Positions 17,310-26,642 of a stretch of DNA of 64,000 bases are shown here, piece after piece. The stretch's first letter is position 1. Every line of letters starts with the position of its first letter. The DNA lies in NCBI RefSeq assembly GCF_007744255.1, contig NZ_CP036267.1:3537500-3601499 (forward strand), written 5' to 3'. Position numbers and translations under genes: made by a program. The notes under the pieces are model-generated. The model was given only the letters and a program-made list of their open reading frames with translations. It was not told the DNA's origin and did no database searches. This stretch comes from Thalassoglobus polymorphus (GTDB lineage: Bacteria > Planctomycetota > Planctomycetia > Planctomycetales > Planctomycetaceae).

Positions 17310-18131
17310 CTACTTCTTGACTTCGAACACAACCAACACAGGACGGTGATCAGAGGCGACCGGCTCATCGAGAACTTCAGAAGAGAGCATCTTTAGTTGG
17401 CTGCCGCGTGAGAAGACATAGTCAATTCGCACTCTCGGTTTGTTGGCAGGTGCGGTGAATGTTGCATCAGCGTCGATCGCGTTCTTCCACTGTTTTTCCA
17501 AAATGTTGATCGGTTCCGAGCCGGGCCGAGCGTTCATATCTCCGGCGAGAATGGCGGGCATTGTGTCATCAGCGAAATATTGGTTGATAGCCTTCGCCTC
17601 TGCAACGCGGTCTTCAGGAACGTTGTGTTGAAAATGGGTACTGATGAATTTCAATGAAGCCCCGCTGGGAAGCGTGACGGTTGTTGCAATCGCAGCGCGG
17701 GGATAAGTGGTCAGCTCTTCGGTACTTTCTGTGTAGGGCAACGGTTGGATGTGGACATCTGTAATCGGCAGGTTTGTGAGGACAGCGTTGCCGAAGAGTC
17801 CCCCTTCGTAATGTTGAGTGGGACCGAAGCGGACAGCGAGCCCGGTCATTTCGCTGAGCATTCTCGCTTCATGCATTCGCGATGAACGTTTGACACCAAC
17901 GTCGACTTCCTGCAAAGCAACGAGGTCTGGCTTGGCCTTCTTGATGACTTTGGCGAGTCGCTCGATGTCATAAACACCATCCATCCCCTGCCCGTAGTGA
18001 ATGTTGTAGCACAACACTCGCAACTTGAGCGGTTCGGCAGCCTGGACGAATGACCCCAAAACAAAGCAGGCGACAACAAATTTCGAGATCGAGGAATAGA
18101 GTGAACTCAATTTCATGGAAATTTCTTTCAT
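17310..18131 (-). CDS. secreted endonuclease/exonuclease/phosphatase (EEP) family protein
   Basis: A 273-residue exported member of the EEP superfamily, metal-dependent phosphodiesterases that act on nucleic acids, phospholipids or phosphoesters. A signal peptide (about 6-31) is followed by LRVLCYNIHYG, VALQEVDVG with the metal-binding Glu, ISTHFQHN, LAGDMNARPGS and VASDHRPVLVVFEV, the closing Asp-His of the active site. ATG at 18131 or 18116 could be the start; neither has a strong ribosome-binding site. The gene is convergent with the aminotransferase fusion across the tandem repeat block. The substrate is unknown; export argues for scavenging of extracellular phosphoesters or DNA. Confidence 0.9.
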   Translation of the reverse strand: MKEISMKLSSLYSSISKFVVACFVLGSFVQAAEPLKLRVLCYNIHYGQGMDGVYDIERLAKVIKKAKPDLVALQEVDVGVKRSSRMHEARMLSEMTGLAVRFGPTQHYEGGLFGNAVLTNLPITDVHIQPLPYTESTEELTTYPRAAIATTVTLPSGASLKFISTHFQHNVPEDRVAEAKAINQYFADDTMPAILAGDMNARPGSEPINILEKQWKNAIDADATFTAPANKPRVRIDYVFSRGSQLKMLSSEVLDEPVASDHRPVLVVFEVKK

Positions 18132-18204
18132 TGATCATTCAACTAAATTTCTGGAATGTTCTTCCGAGTTTTTCGTGAAAGACATCCCACAGCAAATCCA
18201 ACTA

Positions 18205-18290
18205 TTGGTCTTTAAGTTTTGCCTTGTGGCGAGCAGTTTATGAAGTCACGAAGGTGAGCTTCCCGGAGACAAAAAATCGAAAACGCTCTA
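18205..18290 (+). repeat. dispersed repeat family A1 overlapping a stop codon
   Basis: It reads TTGGTCTTTAAGTTTTGCCT, TGTGGCGAGCAGTTTATGAA, GTCACGAAGGTGAGCTTCCC and ends CGAAAACGCTCTA. The last three bases are the TAG stop of the SGNH gene on the minus strand. Confidence 0.8.
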
Positions 18291-19424
18291 TGGAGTTCTG
18301 GAAAGTTGCCACTTGAGCCAGGAGTAAATTGTTTTTCCGACTTGCTGGTAGCCTTGAGTATTTGGATGAACGGCGTTGTTTTCCGGGTAGCCATCAACAG
18401 TATCAAGGTTGAGTTGAGTCGGAATCAAACTCATTTTCGGATCATTCTTCTGAGCGACAAATTCCATTTCTCTTTGAACAAGTCGATGCTGAATTTTCTT
18501 CCAGCCCCAGCGAGGGTAACGCTCTTTGTAATTCGCTTCAAAAGCAGATTGGCGAGAGTTAGGCGGAGTTGTCAAGCAGATGCCAATCTCTGATTCTGGA
18601 GCCGCTGCCCGTAGAGCTGTGAGGAGAGTCTCAGCATGCCCGAAGACAAGGTCAATTCGTTCGTCCATCAATTTTGGATCATTTGCTGGTGCAGAGAAGC
18701 AATCATTGATTCCAAGCATGATGATGATGTAATCGGGTCGGGTTCCGTCAAAGTGTTCATCAAAATATCTCGGGACGTCCAAAGCGGGTTGACCATCATC
18801 ATTCAGAAAAACAAAAGGGCTGCTCTTTTTGCGATGGGTTCCATCCGGGTTCGGTTCGTAATGCGTTACAAAGCGTGCCCAGGTCCAACCGCCGTAACCT
18901 TCGTGAGCGATTCCCTCGGCAGCCGAACTCGGTTTGTGAGTCCCTAACATTTCCCACTCAGGGTTTCCCGGTTCGTTGAGCAACCGTCCAATTTCATTTG
19001 GGTAAGCAGTGTTGTGCGTCAGGCTATCACCGATGATGAGCAAGCGGATTTTCTTTTTGGTCTTCGCTCCTGCGTCCTTCGGAATCACCAGTACCTGACT
19101 CGCTTGTGAAGCGAGTACTTTCCCCTCCTCGTCGAGAACATCGACTTTCAGCGGATGTTTGCCAACGTTCTCATCGGTGGGTGTAAGTGTCCATCTCTCG
19201 GCACGCGATTCTCCGACATCGCAACTGACTTTGAATTTGTACTGCTCAGAAGCCTTCGACAGGATGATGTTATCGAAGTAGAAATTCGTCTCGATTCCGG
19301 GGACGGCATAGATCACCGGAGGTAGCGTCAGTTGAAGATCGTTGTTGACCTTCGGCCTGCTTTCAGTGGCAACTTGTTGAAAGGAAAGGACTGTGAGGAG
19401 AGTCAGGGTGGTCGTTGTCATCAT
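18288..19424 (-). CDS. secreted SGNH/GDSL hydrolase with N-terminal beta domain
   Basis: A 378-residue exported esterase-like protein. A signal peptide (MMTTTTLTLLTVLSFQQVAT) is followed by about 120 residues of beta-rich sequence, then the SGNH core: LLIIGDSLTHNTAYP (Ser block), GYGGWTWARF (Gly block), IIIMLGINDCF (Asn block) and NAVHPNTQGYQQ (Asp/Asn-x-x-His block; the Asp position here is Asn). The frame runs upstream to 19568, but AAGGATCA stands just before the ATG at 19424, which also starts the signal peptide. The stop lies inside a family A1 repeat. Carbohydrate esterase activity is likely from the family; the substrate is not known. Confidence 0.88.
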   Translation of the reverse strand: MMTTTTLTLLTVLSFQQVATESRPKVNNDLQLTLPPVIYAVPGIETNFYFDNIILSKASEQYKFKVSCDVGESRAERWTLTPTDENVGKHPLKVDVLDEEGKVLASQASQVLVIPKDAGAKTKKKIRLLIIGDSLTHNTAYPNEIGRLLNEPGNPEWEMLGTHKPSSAAEGIAHEGYGGWTWARFVTHYEPNPDGTHRKKSSPFVFLNDDGQPALDVPRYFDEHFDGTRPDYIIIMLGINDCFSAPANDPKLMDERIDLVFGHAETLLTALRAAAPESEIGICLTTPPNSRQSAFEANYKERYPRWGWKKIQHRLVQREMEFVAQKNDPKMSLIPTQLNLDTVDGYPENNAVHPNTQGYQQVGKTIYSWLKWQLSRTP

Positions 19425-19437
19425 TGATCCTTGGCAC

Positions 19438-19490
19438 TGCAAACATCGATTACTGCATACATCGAATACAGCAAACATCGATTCGAGAGT
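19438..19490. repeat. three imperfect copies of a 16-17 base unit
   Basis: GCAAACATCGATTAC, GCATACATCGAATACA and GCAAACATCGATTCGA follow one another. The block lies just upstream of the SGNH gene start and could be a regulatory repeat or slippage product. Confidence 0.6.
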
Positions 19491-19533
19491 TGAGTTCAAC
19501 TTCAACTCAGCTGGAGCATCTTTCGAAATGGTG

Positions 19534-19612
19534 TTCAGGTTCTGCCTCGTGGCGAACAGCATTTTCATTAAAGAAATGTCTTCTTCACGGGCACACGGTA
19601 GGGCAAACTGCT
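19534..19612 (+). repeat. dispersed repeat family A2
   Basis: It reads TTCTGCCTCGTGGCGAACAG, CATTTTCATTAAAGAAATGT, CTTCTTCACGGGCACACGGT and AGGGCAAACTGCTC. It is nearly the reverse complement, block by block, of the copy at 58428. Confidence 0.8.
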
Positions 19613-19920
19613 CTAAAGAATAGACAAGTTCAGGGTCATCAGCGAAGCGAACAGCAAGAATTGATTGCCGAAGATGAATTCCTCCACTTGCACATGCATG
19701 GCGAAAGCACCGCTCTTTCGGATCGGGTTGTGAGGGATATCATCATCTTTCAGCGAAAGCAGGCGCAATGATGATTCTAAAAAGAAAAAAACTGGACGGG
19801 CGAAGATCACATCACTTAGAATTGATGAATGACGATAAAAACGTTATTGTCAGAAGCCCACCAATAGATCGTCCCTCCTACCCACCTTGCTGATCTACCA
19901 AAACTCACAAAGGTCTCAAC

Positions 19921-22197
19921 ATGTCTCTCGCTTGTTATGACATGACCATCCCGAATTCCAGGAGAGTTTTTCTGCCTCGAATTAGTGCATCAGTTTCAAT
20001 CTTCGCTTTGATACTCGCTTCGATTTGCACTGCTGAAGAGCCCAGCAGCGAAGACTCCAGCAGCAGAGTCAGCTTTGTCAATGACGTGATGCCGGTGATC
20101 ACCAAAGCAGGTTGTAATACGGGAGTCTGCCATGCAAAGGCCGGAGGTGGACAGAATGGATTTCAACTCTCGCTGTTAGGTTTTGAACCAAAAGAGGATT
20201 ACGAAAGCCTCGTCAAATCGGGACGCGGGCGAAGAGTCTTCGCAACAGCTCCCGAACAAAGCCTGATTCTGTTGAAGGCCACCGGCGAAACTCCACACGG
20301 TGGAGGTGTTCGCCTTAAGAAAAATTCGGAAGGCTACCAAACGATTACAAAATGGATCGAGCAGGGAACACGATATCAATCTGAGACGGAGCCAACGCTC
20401 GTTGGAGTCGAGGTTCAACCGGAACGTGGTATCGTGCAAATGGGGAAAGATCAGCAACTCAAATCGATTGCGACCTACTCTGATGGAACATCACGCGATG
20501 TGACAAACATCGCTTTGTACGAATCAAATGCCGACGCGATGGCAGAGGTTTCTGAAACGGGGAAAGTTCACATCAACGACATCCCCGGAAAAGTTGCGAT
20601 CATGGTTCGCTATCAAGGGAAAACAGCAGTCTTCACAGCAGCGGTTCCTTTGGGAATTCCGGTGGAGAACGTGCCACCGAGCAAGAACTTTATTGACGAC
20701 CACGTTTTTGCGAACCTCAAGGAGATCGGCATTCCCCCATCACCACTTTGTGATGACGCCACATTCTTACGTCGCGTTTCTCTCGATATTGCTGGTCGAC
20801 TTCCAACCGAAGATGAAGCTCAGAATTTTCTGGCGAGTTCAGATCCCGATAAACGGGCACAACTGATTGATTCACTCTTGAAGAGCCCTGGCTATGCCGA
20901 CTTCTTCGCGAACAAGTGGACGACTCTTCTCAAAAATCGCCGTGACGACGCCAGCGACATTACTTCAAACTTTGCGTTTCATGCCTGGATTCGTGACAGC
21001 TTGTTGGCCAACGTTACCTATGACCAGATTGTTCGCGAGCTCCTGGCAGCGACCGGAACCGTCATCGCGAATCCTCCTGTCGCCTGGTACAAACGGGTCA
21101 AAGATACAAAACAACAACTTGAAGATGTCGCTCAGCTTTTCCTGGGGGTTCGCATGCAGTGTGCCCAGTGCCATCACCATCCGTTTGAGCGATGGTCACA
21201 AGATGACTACTACAGCTTCGAAGCCTTCTTCAGCCAAGTTGGACGCAAGCCGACCGGCACACGTGGTGAAGATCTCATTTTTCACAAGCGAGGAATTGCG
21301 ACAGCAAAGAATGTCAAAACCGAAGTTGCTTTAAAACCAGCAGCTCTTGGCGATTCAGTTGGTGCCATTCCTCCTGATGAAGACCCACGGTTGCGGTTGG
21401 CAAATTGGATGAGTTCACCGGAAAACCCCTTCTTCGCAAAAGCGCTTGTCAATCGATACTGGAAACACTTCTTCAAGCTCGGATTGATTGAACCTGAAGA
21501 TGATATCCGCGACACCAATCCCCCCACCAATCCGGAACTCCTTGCTGCCCTTGAAAAGCACTTCATCGAAAGTGGTTACGATCTCAAAGACCTGGTGCGT
21601 CTGATTACAAATTCGAATGCTTACCAGTTAAGCGCGATTCCAAACGAACACAACCTCGCTGATCGACAAAACTATTCGAGATACTACCCGCGACGGTTAC
21701 AGTCTGAAGTCCTTTTGGATGCGATCGACGATCTCACCGGATCGAAAACAGCATTCGCCAATCTTCCTCCGGGAACTCGTGCGGTCGCTCTTCCGGACAA
21801 CAGCTACAACAGAGCTTCGGCCTTTCTGCGAGTCTTCGGGCGTCCAGACAATTTGAGCGTCTGTGAATGCGAGAGAAGTCAGTCTTCGAATCTTGCCCAA
21901 AGTTTGCATTTGATCAATTCCAACGAAATTAAATCCAAGCTGGCAGCCGGAACCGGACGTGCTGCAACTCTAACTAAAAAAGAGATCTCCCCCGAGGAAA
22001 AGATTTCAGAGCTGTACCTCTGTGCCTTCTCTCGGCCTCCAACTGAAAATGAACTCAAGACGGCCTTGGCCTACCTGAGTGAAATCCCACTCGATACAAA
22101 TGGAAAACCAGTCGCCGACGCGACTGCTCACCAACAAAATTTACGGGATCTCATCTGGGCATTGATGAATACGAAAGAATTCATGTTCAATCATTAA
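19921..22197 (+). CDS. DUF1549/DUF1553 planctomycete cytochrome-like protein with an Ig-like (Big-2) domain
   Basis: A 758-residue exported protein of a family expanded in Planctomycetes. After the signal peptide (to about residue 39) comes a heme-like motif AGCNTGVCHAK at about 64-74, then a Big-2 Ig-like domain (VQPERGIVQMGKDQQLKSIA..YSDGTSRDVT). DUF1549 follows (FIDDHVFANLKEIGIP, FLRRVSLDIAGRLPT), including MQCAQCHHHPFERW, a second CxxCH site near 417. DUF1553 closes the protein (LANWMSSPENPFFAKALVNR, YWKHFFKLGLIEP). The family's biochemical role is unproven; heme binding and periplasmic electron transfer are inferred from the motifs. AAAGG precedes the ATG. Two further envelope genes follow in the same direction. 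Confidence 0.92.
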   Translation: MSLACYDMTIPNSRRVFLPRISASVSIFALILASICTAEEPSSEDSSSRVSFVNDVMPVITKAGCNTGVCHAKAGGGQNGFQLSLLGFEPKEDYESLVKSGRGRRVFATAPEQSLILLKATGETPHGGGVRLKKNSEGYQTITKWIEQGTRYQSETEPTLVGVEVQPERGIVQMGKDQQLKSIATYSDGTSRDVTNIALYESNADAMAEVSETGKVHINDIPGKVAIMVRYQGKTAVFTAAVPLGIPVENVPPSKNFIDDHVFANLKEIGIPPSPLCDDATFLRRVSLDIAGRLPTEDEAQNFLASSDPDKRAQLIDSLLKSPGYADFFANKWTTLLKNRRDDASDITSNFAFHAWIRDSLLANVTYDQIVRELLAATGTVIANPPVAWYKRVKDTKQQLEDVAQLFLGVRMQCAQCHHHPFERWSQDDYYSFEAFFSQVGRKPTGTRGEDLIFHKRGIATAKNVKTEVALKPAALGDSVGAIPPDEDPRLRLANWMSSPENPFFAKALVNRYWKHFFKLGLIEPEDDIRDTNPPTNPELLAALEKHFIESGYDLKDLVRLITNSNAYQLSAIPNEHNLADRQNYSRYYPRRLQSEVLLDAIDDLTGSKTAFANLPPGTRAVALPDNSYNRASAFLRVFGRPDNLSVCECERSQSSNLAQSLHLINSNEIKSKLAAGTGRAATLTKKEISPEEKISELYLCAFSRPPTENELKTALAYLSEIPLDTNGKPVADATAHQQNLRDLIWALMNTKEFMFNH

Positions 22198-22221
22198 TTT
22201 CCAACTGGAGCAGTTCCAGTA

Positions 22222-22307
22222 TTGACCTTTACGTTCCGCCTTATGGCGAGCAGTCTGTGAGGGCATGGGAGTGCCCTTCATGGACACGGCAAAGATTGAA
22301 AATGCCC
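22222..22307 (+). repeat. dispersed repeat family A1
   Basis: It reads TTGACCTTTACGTTCCGCCT, TATGGCGAGCAGTCTGTGAG, GGCATGGGAGTGCCCTTCAT and ends AAAGATTGAAAATGCCCC. It separates the DUF1549 gene from the PPC gene. Confidence 0.8.
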
Positions 22308-22355
22308 CAAATGGTTCCTGTCCTCAAATCAATATCGTCTTCAAAGGAACAGTTC

Positions 22356-24617
22356 GTGATATTTCAGAAACACGCACAATGCCTTTTTAATTGTGTCACC
22401 GCAATGGCACTGCTGAGTTCCAGCCTGTGGGCACAAGCTGTCTGTTTGCCTGCCCCGCGACTCTTAACAACCTTCCCCATGGGAGGAGAGGTTGGCTCAA
22501 CAGTCGAAGTTTCCATTACCGGGGATAACATCGAAGATGTCGACCTGCTCAGTTTTTCACACCCCGGAATTACTGCGATTCCGAAGGTCAACGACAAAGG
22601 AATTCCTGTTCCGAACACATTTGTTGTGTCGATAAAAAAAGATTGCCCTGTCGGGATTCATGAAGCCAGAGTGATGACGCGACTCGGGGTCTCCTCGTCA
22701 CGGGTCTTCAATGTTGGTTCTCTTTCCGAAATTAGCCAGGTCAAGCCGAATACTACACTCGACAAAGCGATGCCGCTTGCCGTTGATTCAATCTGCAATG
22801 CTTCGATGACCCAAAAGGCGATCGATTTTTATTCTTTTGAAGCTCAGCAAGGCCAGCGAATCGTTGTGGACTGTGCGGCAAAAGGGATCGACTCAAAGCT
22901 CAACCCCGTCCTCATTGTTGCCGATGCAAAGGGAAACGATTTATTGGTGGAACGTCGAGGGGGAGCGCTCGATTTCGAAGTTCCCGCTGACGGGAAGTAC
23001 ATCATCAAAGTTCATGACCTGACATTCAACGGAGGAAGTGCATACTTCTACCGTTTGGCGCTGAAAGCCATTTCCAAAGACGAAGCGATCGTTCGTCTAC
23101 CATCGACCAAGACCGTCAGTTCTTTCTCCTGGCCACCTGAAGGCTTAGCAGAAAACGCCGCTGCTTCAGAAACCGAACCAAACAACGACCACGCACAGCC
23201 TCAAAAGATCACTCTTCCATGCGACATCTCGGGAAGTTTCTTCCCTGCGGCCGACGTTGACACATTTGAGTTCGCTGCCAAGAAAGGGGATGTCTGGTGG
23301 GTCGAAGTCGCCTCAGAACGCCTCGGGTTACCGACAGATCCGTCGATCGTTGTTCAAAAAGTGACCGGTGAAGGGAAGGACGAAACCTTGACCGATGTCG
23401 TGGAGCTGACCGATATTTCCAGCCCAATCAAAGTCTCGAGTAACGGCTATTCATACGATGGACCTCCTTACAATCCCGGATCTGCTGATATCCTCGGGAA
23501 GGTCGAGATCAAGGAAGATGGAAATTACCGTCTTCAACTCACAGACCTTTTCGGAGGAACTCGAAACGACCCACGCAACATTTACCGTCTGATTATTCGC
23601 AAAGCACAGCCAGACTTCGCACTTGTCGGCTGGGCATTGCACATGAATTTAAGAAACGGCGACCGGAATGCCCTCTCGAAACCGATCGCACTTCGTGGAG
23701 GAGCAACAATTCCTCTTGAAATCGTCGCCGTACGCCGCGATGGATTCAACGGAGACATCAACCTGACGATGTCCGGGCTTCCAGAAGGAGTCACTGCGAC
23801 AGGTCTCAAAATTCCTGCTGGCAAATCGAAAGGGATCATGCTCGTCACTGCGAAAGCCAATGCTCCGCGCGGTCTTTCGAGCGCCACCTTGACCGGAACC
23901 GCGGACATCAACGGCACACCTGTGACTCGTCCATGCTTTATGGCCTCGATGGCATGGCCGGTCCCGAACGCATGGAGCGAAATTCCCAATCCTCGCCTTC
24001 TTGTCGACGTCCCGGTTTCTGTTTCAAACTCGGAACAAGCGCCGATTACAATTTCTGCCAAAGAACAAAAAGTTCTGGAAGTGGCCGAAGGTGAGAAGCT
24101 GACGATTCCACTCGTGCAAACATTGCGCAGCGACTTCTCCGGGACAAAAATGAGTCTCAAAACGTACGGAGAGGGCTTCGAAAGAACCCCGGCCTTCGAT
24201 GTCCCGCTCAATGAAGAGACTTCACAGGCGGTTCTCGATTTAGGAAAGCTCAAAACGCCCCCGGGAGATTACACGATTGCTTTTTATGGAAGTGCGGTCG
24301 CCAAATACCGATACAACCCAGAAGCAGTGACAATCGCTGAAGCAACTCTCCAGCGACTCCAGGAAGAGTCCACAGCGATCGCTGCAGAATTGAAAACTCT
24401 CACAGAATCTGCCAAAACTGCGACAGAAGCTGATCAAGCAACAGTCAAAGAGTCCGTCCAAGCGGTGACTGAAAAACAGAAAGCCAATGCAGCTGCCCTG
24501 AAAGTTGCTCAGCAGCAACTCAAGTCAGCCACCGCCAAGGCGAAGCCTAAAGACATCGTCGATATTGTCGTTTCAACTCCAATCACAATTCGCGTCAACC
24601 CCGCAGAGAAAAAATGA
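22356..24617 (+). CDS. large exported PPC-domain protein of the DUF1549-DUF1501 operon
   Basis: About 753 residues with no protease core seen. After a signal peptide (MIFQKHAQCLFNCVTAMALL..) the sequence opens with an IPT-like stretch (LTTFPMGGEVGSTVEVSITG) and then carries PPC-type beta domains (FYSFEAQQGQRIVVDCAAKG, ETEPNNDHAQPQKI, DVDTFEFAAKKGDVWWVEV, GNYRLQLTDLFGG). A long Ala/Lys/Glu-rich helical segment (about 680-740) precedes the end. GTG at 22356 is chosen because AAAGGA lies upstream and the product then starts with the signal peptide; the longer frame to 22257 begins inside a repeat. It overlaps the DUF1501 gene by four bases (ATGA), so the two are translationally coupled. Its job is probably binding or scaffolding at the cell surface. 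Confidence 0.85.
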   Translation: MIFQKHAQCLFNCVTAMALLSSSLWAQAVCLPAPRLLTTFPMGGEVGSTVEVSITGDNIEDVDLLSFSHPGITAIPKVNDKGIPVPNTFVVSIKKDCPVGIHEARVMTRLGVSSSRVFNVGSLSEISQVKPNTTLDKAMPLAVDSICNASMTQKAIDFYSFEAQQGQRIVVDCAAKGIDSKLNPVLIVADAKGNDLLVERRGGALDFEVPADGKYIIKVHDLTFNGGSAYFYRLALKAISKDEAIVRLPSTKTVSSFSWPPEGLAENAAASETEPNNDHAQPQKITLPCDISGSFFPAADVDTFEFAAKKGDVWWVEVASERLGLPTDPSIVVQKVTGEGKDETLTDVVELTDISSPIKVSSNGYSYDGPPYNPGSADILGKVEIKEDGNYRLQLTDLFGGTRNDPRNIYRLIIRKAQPDFALVGWALHMNLRNGDRNALSKPIALRGGATIPLEIVAVRRDGFNGDINLTMSGLPEGVTATGLKIPAGKSKGIMLVTAKANAPRGLSSATLTGTADINGTPVTRPCFMASMAWPVPNAWSEIPNPRLLVDVPVSVSNSEQAPITISAKEQKVLEVAEGEKLTIPLVQTLRSDFSGTKMSLKTYGEGFERTPAFDVPLNEETSQAVLDLGKLKTPPGDYTIAFYGSAVAKYRYNPEAVTIAEATLQRLQEESTAIAAELKTLTESAKTATEADQATVKESVQAVTEKQKANAAALKVAQQQLKSATAKAKPKDIVDIVVSTPITIRVNPAEKK

Positions 24618-26041
24618 TACATTCACCAAACAGGTCAGTGCCCCAGTATTGTCCCGGTCCGGGGAATCGCCGCAGCTTCATGAAAATGGGAATCGCAGGA
24701 TTCGCCTCGCTAAGCCTGCCAGGCATGCTTCGCCTCCGCGCAGAAAGTCCGTCTCCACAGAAGGACAAGAAAACAGCTGTCATTATGGTTTGGCAACCGG
24801 GCGGAAATTCCCACATCGATACCTACGATCCCAAACCAAACGCCGGTAGCGAATACCGTGGTCCATTCAGTTTGATCGACACTAAAGTCCCTGGATTGCA
24901 GTTCACAGAATTGCTGCCTATGCAGGCAGCAATTGCAGACAAGTTCACTGTCTTGCGTTCAATGCGACAAGGAGCAGGAGGCCACCCTGCTGGCTCAATG
25001 CAAATGCTCTCCGGAGATTCTGACACGCGAGACAAGCCGAAGCCGAAATACCCGGACTGGATGTCTGTCGCAAATTATTTACGTGATCAAGAAGGACCAC
25101 GCACCAATCCGTTGCCAATGTATGTCGGCGTAAATCCTCCGACGACCTATAACGGACCGGCTTACCTTGGAGATTCTTACGCTCCGTTCTCCGTCACCGG
25201 AGACCCGAATTCTCCGAAGTTTGTCGTCCCCAATATCGGCTTGTCCAACCAGAATGAGGTGAAGCACCTCGGTCGCAGATCATCGCTCAGGCAAAGTCTC
25301 GACACTCTCGAACGATCATTTGATCAAGCTGGAGAACTTGAAGCACTCGATGAGTTCGAAACTCAGGCCATGACCTTGCTGACGAATCCGAAAACAAAAG
25401 ACGCATTCGATCTTTCTCAAGAAGATGACCGAACTCGTGACCGGTACGGACGCAATACCTGGGGGCAGCAACTCCTTCTGGCCCGCAGACTTGTCGAAGC
25501 GGGTGTCGAAGTCCTCACTTCCAGTTTGCGCGGGCCTTTATGCGGTCGGGTGAACAACTGGGACGACCATGCCGTCAATCACCACGTCTTCGATGCGCTT
25601 CGGTTCCGGGCACAAGCTTACGATCAAGCGGTCTCAGCGCTCATCGAAGATATCTACGAGCGCGGACTGGATGAACGTGTGATGGTCGTGGTGACTGGCG
25701 AATTCGGACGAACCCCCAAGATCAGCTATCAACCAAGTACAGGTGCAGGAAACGCCAGCGCCCCAGCGGGAACACGGCAACCAGGCCGCGACCACTGGCC
25801 ACGTGCATTTTCAAATATCTGGGCTGGCGGTGGAATCGAAACCGGACAAGTCATCGGGGCGACCGACAAACGTGGAGAAGACTCCATCGAGCGCATCTGT
25901 ACTCCCGGAGACTTTCTCTCGACGATCTACCATCACTTGGGAATTGATTCCTCACAAGTCTTTATTAAAGACTTCAATGGCCGTCCAACTCCCATCGTCA
26001 ACCACGGTCGCCCCATTCCTGAACTGACCGGCAGAAGCTGA
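24614..26041 (+). CDS. DUF1501 family protein, Tat-exported, alkaline-phosphatase fold
   Basis: A 475-residue DUF1501 protein, related in fold to sulfatases and alkaline phosphatases and very abundant in Planctomycetes. The N-terminus has a twin-arginine signal (NRRSFMKMGIAGFASLSLPG). Conserved family blocks are VIMVWQPGGNSHIDTYDPKP, RSMRQGAGGHPAGSMQMLSG, WDDHAVNHHVFD, VVVTGEFGRTPKI and GRDHWPRAFSNIWAGGG. These supply the likely metal ligands (Asp, His, Glu). It starts with the ATGA overlap of the upstream PPC gene. DUF1501 and DUF1549 genes are commonly found together, which supports one functional unit whose substrate is still unknown. Confidence 0.93.
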   Translation: MIHSPNRSVPQYCPGPGNRRSFMKMGIAGFASLSLPGMLRLRAESPSPQKDKKTAVIMVWQPGGNSHIDTYDPKPNAGSEYRGPFSLIDTKVPGLQFTELLPMQAAIADKFTVLRSMRQGAGGHPAGSMQMLSGDSDTRDKPKPKYPDWMSVANYLRDQEGPRTNPLPMYVGVNPPTTYNGPAYLGDSYAPFSVTGDPNSPKFVVPNIGLSNQNEVKHLGRRSSLRQSLDTLERSFDQAGELEALDEFETQAMTLLTNPKTKDAFDLSQEDDRTRDRYGRNTWGQQLLLARRLVEAGVEVLTSSLRGPLCGRVNNWDDHAVNHHVFDALRFRAQAYDQAVSALIEDIYERGLDERVMVVVTGEFGRTPKISYQPSTGAGNASAPAGTRQPGRDHWPRAFSNIWAGGGIETGQVIGATDKRGEDSIERICTPGDFLSTIYHHLGIDSSQVFIKDFNGRPTPIVNHGRPIPELTGRS

Positions 26042-26642
26042 TAGTCCCTTAGAAAACCCGAGGATGAACGCCTGCGGCAGTTTCAAAAAACTCTGAAAGT
26101 CCGCCTCTCAATTTCGGCACAAAGCGTCGTCATCGATCAAGAGTTGACTGTCCCAAGCTCTCAGTCAGGGTGCACTCATTTGAGTATCCCACTGACTGGG
26201 CAGACAGTGACAACGTGACTGCTTGACAGCTTGAATAGTCCAGCGACCGCACATTCAAAACCGACTGCGCGAAGTTCTTCTCCTCTGCGGATCAGAGAAT
26301 TCTTTGTAGAACCAGTCCGAAATCCTCTGGAATAGCCGCTTTCCTCAACGTTTGAGAGAGCAATTTCACGTTTCAGGACCAGTTCTAAAATGAAGAGAGA
26401 CTCGCACTGCTCCTCATCACCAATGGAGTTCCCACTCCGTTCAGTATCTATCTGACGTCCTGATTTCTTTTCAAGACGAGGTCAGCGAAATTGCGTATAA
26501 TGTGAATGCGTCAAACGCAATTCACAGTTCTTTCACTCAAGCAGAACCGGAATCCGTGATTGAACTTTCAATAAATGGCAACAATTCTTGTCGCTTTGTC
26601 AGCATTCTGATGCTCGCAGAGCATTGATTGGAGGGTGTGGAA
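26042..26642. other. 600-base gap with one family B hairpin repeat
   Basis: No gene is seen. The gap holds repeat B at 26307-26387. A weakly A1-like stretch follows the DUF1501 stop (GCCTGCGGCAGTTTCAAAAA then ACTCTGAAAGT at 26071-26101), too decayed to call. Confidence 0.5.
26307..26387. repeat. 81 bp hairpin repeat family B, copy 1
   Basis: It starts TAGAACCAGTCCGAAATCCT and ends TTTCAGGACCAGTTCTA, giving near-perfect terminal inverted repeats (TAGAACCAGTCC against TAGAACTGGTCC). An inner stem forms from GCTTTCCTCAA and TTTGAGAGAGC. By hand count it matches the copy at 38336 at 72 of 81 positions with no gap. Confidence 0.85.

Larger units (their letters stand above)
19425..19920. other. 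500-base divergent gap with short tandem repeat and one A2 repeat
   Basis: It lies between the divergent SGNH and DUF1549 genes. It holds a threefold short repeat (19438-19490) and an A2 repeat (19534-19612). No gene is supported. Confidence 0.5.

Noticed and set aside
23582-24253. A 223-codon minus-strand frame inside the PPC gene
   Set aside because: It is antisense to a long coding gene with no protein-family features.
26041-26110. Possible further copy of repeat A1 after the DUF1501 stop
   Set aside because: Only a short CAGTTT...AAAACTCTGAAAGT stretch matches; it is too degenerate to count.
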